In this document: piece by piece, positions 60,910 to 64,000 of the stretch | Layout: the number at the start of each line of letters is the position of its first letter | Position numbering within the stretch: position 1 is the first letter of the stretch | Assembly: GCF_000235425.2 (NCBI RefSeq) | Contig: NZ_KI912266.1 | Coordinates: forward strand, 550,273-614,272 | From: Pseudofrankia saprophytica | GTDB taxonomy: Bacteria; Actinomycetota; Actinomycetes; Frankiales; Frankiaceae | Direction of reading: 5' to 3' | Length of the DNA: 64,000 bases | Notes under the pieces: generated by a model | Databases searched by the model: none | The model's input: only the letters and a program-made list of their open reading frames with translations | Told to the model about the DNA's origin: nothing | Translations under genes and position numbers: made by a program

Positions 60910-61761
60910 ATGGGCAAGCTAGGGGGCAAGGTCGCCTTCATCACCGGGGCCGCGCGCGGCCAGGGGCGCAGCCACGCGGTGCGGCTCGCGGCCGAAGGCG
61001 CCGACATCATCGCCGTCGACATCTGCCAGCAGATCGCCAGCGTGCCCTACCCGCTGGCCACCCCTGACGACCTTGCCGTGACGGTGAAGGAGGTCGAGGC
61101 CCTGGGCCGGCGCATCGTGGCGACGCCGGCCGACGTCCGCGACCGCGGGCAGTTGCGAGCCGCCCTCGACGCCGGCCTCACCGAACTCGGCCGGCTCGAC
61201 GTCGTCTGCGCCAACGCCGGCATCTGCCCGCTGACGGACGAGTCGCTGTGCAGCAGTTTCGTCGACGCCATGGACGTCGACCTCGGCGGCGTGCAGAACA
61301 CCGTGGCGGTGGCCCTGCCGCACCTGGGCGCCGGCGCCTCGATCATCGTGACCGGGTCGACCGCGGGCATGATCAAGGGGACGACGGACGCGATGGGCGC
61401 GCCGGGCGGGGTCGGCTACTCGCTGGCGAAGCAGCTGGTCGCCAGGTACGTCGAGGTGCTCGCGTTGCAGCTCGCCCCGCACTCCGTCCGGTTGAACGCG
61501 ATCCACCCGACGAACGTCAACACCACGCTGCTGCACAACGACAACGTGTACCGGGCGTTCCGGCCGGACCTGGAGAACCCGACCAGGGCAGACGCCGAAC
61601 TGGCCTTCCCCGTGATGCAGGCGATGCCAATCCCGTACATCGAGCCGGAGGATGTCTCGGCACTCGTCGTGTATCTGGCCAGCGATGAGTCCCGCTACAT
61701 GACGGGGCTCAACCTCCGGATCGACGCCGGCGCGATGCTCAAGGCTCCCCCCTCGTTCTGA
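60910..61761 (+). CDS. mycofactocin-type SDR oxidoreductase
   Basis: 283 residues. The glycine motif ITGAARGQGRSHAVRLAAEGADIIAVDIC (15-43) is diagnostic of the SDR subfamily that keeps NAD bound and needs mycofactocin for turnover. Catalytic Ser in IVTGSTAGMIKG near 157 and Tyr/Lys in GYSLAKQ near 177. It ends TGLNLRIDAGAMLK. It oxidises an alcohol while passing electrons to mycofactocin. The mft synthesis genes are not in this window. GAAGGAGAG precedes the ATG. Confidence 0.92.
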   Translation: MGKLGGKVAFITGAARGQGRSHAVRLAAEGADIIAVDICQQIASVPYPLATPDDLAVTVKEVEALGRRIVATPADVRDRGQLRAALDAGLTELGRLDVVCANAGICPLTDESLCSSFVDAMDVDLGGVQNTVAVALPHLGAGASIIVTGSTAGMIKGTTDAMGAPGGVGYSLAKQLVARYVEVLALQLAPHSVRLNAIHPTNVNTTLLHNDNVYRAFRPDLENPTRADAELAFPVMQAMPIPYIEPEDVSALVVYLASDESRYMTGLNLRIDAGAMLKAPPSF

Positions 61762-61898
61762 ACCGGAATCGCGGACATCACCGGACGAGAGGCATCACAT
61801 CCTGGCAGCCGGCCACCGGCCGGTTACCGGCCCCAACTCGGTATCCGGGGTGGCTGCGTCCCCGCCGACCGCGACACAACTCGTGAAGGAGCAGCTTG

Positions 61899-62492
61899 AT
61901 GGCGCGAATCCCACCTCTGCACCCGAAACAGTGGCCTGCCGAGGTGGTCGCGGCATTGTCCGCGATCGACCCGACCACCCGTGGCCTGCCCGCGCCCAAC
62001 AGGGACGGCCGCCCGTCCGGGCGGGACGCGATCGCCTCGCTCGCTCGCCACCCGGAGCTCGCGAAGGCCTTCCTGCCGTTCAACGGGTACGCCCTGCTGG
62101 ACACCGAACTGCCGATCCGCGAGGTGGAGATCCTCATCCTGCGCGTCGCGGCGCGACGCCAGTCCCGCTACCTGTGGGGCCAGCACATCTTCGCCGGGCG
62201 GGCAGCCGGACTCACCGACGAGGAGATCGCCCGCGTGGCCTATGGGCCGAACGCGCCGTTCCTCCCGCCGCTCGACAGCGTCCTGCTGCGGGCGGTCGAC
62301 GAACTGATCGACGACGGTGTCATCTCGGACGACACCTGGTCGGCGTTGGCGACCGAACTCGACGAGAGAAGACTGCTCGACATCCTGTTCGTCACCGGCT
62401 GCTACGAAACCATGGCCTGGGTAATGAACTCGCTCGACCTCGAGCCCGACCCGCGCATCCCGGAGTATCTGAAGATCTTGCCGTTGCCCTGA
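61899..62492 (+). CDS. carboxymuconolactone decarboxylase (CMD/AhpD-like) family protein
   Basis: 197 residues, all-helical. SLARHPELAKAFLPFNGYAL near 48 and REVEILILRVAARRQSRYLWGQHIFAGRAAGLTDEEIARV near 77-116 match the CMD family helices. The redox CxxC of AhpD is absent (RYLWGQH at that place), so a non-redox role is likelier. GAAGGAG eight bases before the ATG sets the start at 61899. Often found next to SDR and ACAD genes. Confidence 0.9.
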   Translation: MARIPPLHPKQWPAEVVAALSAIDPTTRGLPAPNRDGRPSGRDAIASLARHPELAKAFLPFNGYALLDTELPIREVEILILRVAARRQSRYLWGQHIFAGRAAGLTDEEIARVAYGPNAPFLPPLDSVLLRAVDELIDDGVISDDTWSALATELDERRLLDILFVTGCYETMAWVMNSLDLEPDPRIPEYLKILPLP

Positions 62493-62612
62493 CGGCCATG
62501 GATCGGGAGCCATACGCGACCGCCGCGTAGCATGGTGGATCGGGAATCATCCAGGGCTGGATCTCACAGCGGACGTGGCGATCTTCCGAAAGTCGCTCCT
62601 GAAAGGCGCCAG

Positions 62613-63245
62613 ATGACGACACCTCGCCGGGTCGGCGCGGAGACCTCGAAGACGCGCGCTCTCCTGTTGGAGAGCGCCGAACGGCTCATGCTCGACGAGG
62701 GGTACGCCGCCGTCACCTACCGTGGCCTCGCCGCGAAGGCCGGAGTGACGCCAGGGCTGGTCCAGTATTATTTCCCGACCCTGGACGACCTGTTCATCGC
62801 ACTGGTCCGGCACCGGACCGACCAGACCGTCGGCGCGCTCGTAGGAGCGCTCCGGACCGACCAGCCCCTGCGGGCGCTCTGGGAGTTCTCCAACAACCGG
62901 TACGCCGCGGTGCTCATAGCGGAGCTTACGGCACTCGCGAATCACCACAAAGCAATCAGAGCCGAGATCGCGGCGGTCGGCGAGAAGGTACGCGAACTGA
63001 CCATGGAGGCTCTGGCCAGGTCCTCGAACGACTATTCACGCCCCTTGGGTTCGGTTCCCGCGGAGGTGCTCGTCTTTCTCATGACAAGCACTCCCCGGAT
63101 GATTCACATCGAAGACGCCGTGGGCATGTCGACATCCCACGCGGAAGCGGCCGAATTCCTCGAGCACTACCTGGACCAGGTTGAGCCCCAGCACACATCT
63201 CCTGCTTCGTCTCCGTCCACGTCGCAGACGAAGCACGCCGACTGA
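62613..63245 (+). CDS. TetR-family transcriptional regulator
   Basis: 210 residues. The HTH (about 10-55) is SKTRALLLESAERLMLDEGYAAVTYRGLAAKAGVTPGLVQYYFPTLDDLF. The ligand domain is helical with a hydrophobic core (LWEFSNNRYAAVLIAELTALANH). It sits at the end of the catabolic operon and is the only regulator in the cluster, so it likely senses a pathway intermediate, perhaps a CoA ester, and could bind the palindrome at 52012. GAAAGG precedes the ATG. Confidence 0.92.
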   Translation: MTTPRRVGAETSKTRALLLESAERLMLDEGYAAVTYRGLAAKAGVTPGLVQYYFPTLDDLFIALVRHRTDQTVGALVGALRTDQPLRALWEFSNNRYAAVLIAELTALANHHKAIRAEIAAVGEKVRELTMEALARSSNDYSRPLGSVPAEVLVFLMTSTPRMIHIEDAVGMSTSHAEAAEFLEHYLDQVEPQHTSPASSPSTSQTKHAD

Positions 63246-63260
63246 CGACCTGCGCGGCGG

Positions 63261-64000
63261 TCAGCCCGTGAGAGAGGCCAACAGGTTCATGGTGCGCTGC
63301 CGGGAGGCCCGGCGGTCCGCCCCGACCGGCACGACGAACACCTGGATGTCCGTCGCCCCGGCGTCGAGCAGGCCCTGGAGCTGGCGGGTCACGCTCGCCT
63401 CGTCGCCGAGGACAGCGACGTCCGCCGGGCCCTCGGCGCCGCCGATCTCCATGATGCGGCGGTAGTTCGGCTGGCTCTCGTAGACGGCCGAGGTCGCCGC
63501 CACCGCCGCCCGGGCCTCGGCGAGGTCGTCATGCACCGCGACCGGCAGCCCGGCGACGACCCTCGGCTCCGGCCGCCCCGCCGCCACGGCGGCGGCATGA
63601 AGCCGGGGCACGACATGCGTCTCGATCGCCCGGGCCGAGGCCATGAACAGCACGACGCCGTCGGCGAGTTCACCGGCCACCCGCAGCAGCCGCGGGCCGA
63701 GCGCGGCGAGAAGCACCGGCACCGGCTGCGCCGTCGGCACTGTCGCGTCCTTCGCCGTCCAGTCCGTTCCCTCGAACGTCACGGTCTCGCCGCGCAGCAG
63801 GCCCGTCAGAATGCGGAGGTACTCCTCGGTGTTGCGGCCTGGGTGGTCGTAGGGCAGGCCGTACAGACCGGTGACGCGGGACGCGTGCGACGGCCCGATG
63901 CCCAGCGTGAAGCCGGGCCGTCCCATCGCCTCCGCGACGCCGGCGGCCCGGTTCGCCTGGAGAACCGGATGGCACGGGTACGTCTGGAGGACCGCCGTGC
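63261..64000 (-). CDS. LLM-class F420-dependent oxidoreductase (5' end beyond the window)
   Basis: Partial: 246 codons, reading off the right edge. TAVLQTYPCHPVLQANRAAG continues into VAEAMGRPGFTLGIGPSHASRVTG, then GPRLLRVAGELADGVVLF and VAGLPVAVHDDLAEARAAV. The pattern is that of F420-dependent LLM oxidoreductases (TIGR03564-like). It converges on tetR with a 15-bp gap. Confidence 0.9.
   Translation of the reverse strand, partial: TAVLQTYPCHPVLQANRAAGVAEAMGRPGFTLGIGPSHASRVTGLYGLPYDHPGRNTEEYLRILTGLLRGETVTFEGTDWTAKDATVPTAQPVPVLLAALGPRLLRVAGELADGVVLFMASARAIETHVVPRLHAAAVAAGRPEPRVVAGLPVAVHDDLAEARAAVAATSAVYESQPNYRRIMEIGGAEGPADVAVLGDEASVTRQLQGLLDAGATDIQVFVVPVGADRRASRQRTMNLLASLTG

Noticed and set aside
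46972-64000. Integrative element with identified att sites
   Set aside because: The tRNA and relic units suggest it, but no integrase, excisionase or exact direct repeat of the tRNA end was found within the window.

Overview
The window is high-GC actinobacterial DNA. It encodes mycothiol genes (mshA, mshD), a GlnR-type nitrogen regulator, F420-dependent LLM enzymes, a mycofactocin-type SDR and the EfeUOB iron system, and it uses many GTG/TTG starts. This gene set, with the GlnR-box-controlled amt-amt-glnK-glnD cluster, fits a Frankia-like or related soil actinomycete. That placement is inference from content, not from a marker gene. No transposase, integrase, CRISPR array or rRNA was seen.

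Layout, 0-16 kb: an HbhA-like protein, an aldo/keto reductase, a macro-domain protein and a methyltransferase are followed by mshA with its usual YbjN-like neighbour. A nitrobindin and a 32-residue membrane peptide come next, then a ~620-bp inverted-repeat element with no gene. The sulfur block runs thioredoxin, a cysteine-rich leader peptide, DUF4395, SseA and SseC. Facing it is a minus-strand run: alpha/beta hydrolase, MoaD-like carrier, membrane protein, DUF2993/LmeA-like, DsrE-like. Then come glnR and mshD. The order resembles the mycobacterial sseC-cysA2-thiX-lmeA-glnR-mshD neighbourhood.

16-36 kb: a STAS anti-anti-sigma protein, several uncharacterised proteins, and a TMEM165/UPF0016 transporter preceded by a recognisable yybP-ykoY (Mn2+) riboswitch. 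A TylF-type methyltransferase follows. The iron operon has efeU and efeO fused in one frame with a strong internal ribosome site, then efeB, all behind DtxR/IdeR-like boxes. Further on are a hydantoinase-B subunit, an M20 peptidase, a giant WD40 protein, two tandem MerR regulators with a cupin, and a ClgR-like regulator.

36-47 kb: small membrane proteins, an SDR, and the nitrogen cluster (minus strand amtB, second amtB, glnK, glnD) behind a full four-half-site GlnR operator. An NlpC/P60 endopeptidase, a DUF3039 protein, a DtxR/IdeR-type regulator and tRNA-Arg(CCT) follow.

47-64 kb: after the tRNA and ~640 bp of gene-free DNA with tRNA-3'-end-like relics comes a dense catabolic cluster. It has two paralogous P450s, five SDRs (one mycofactocin-type), two acyl-CoA dehydrogenases, a class III CoA-transferase, an amidohydrolase, two NTF2-like proteins, a VOC protein, two LLM oxidoreductases, a CMD-family protein and a TetR regulator. 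A perfect 13-bp inverted repeat lies in the divergent promoter between the CoA-transferase and first P450 genes. The cluster looks like a CoA-dependent degradation pathway for an unknown, probably alicyclic or terpenoid-like compound. It is the best candidate for an undescribed system here.
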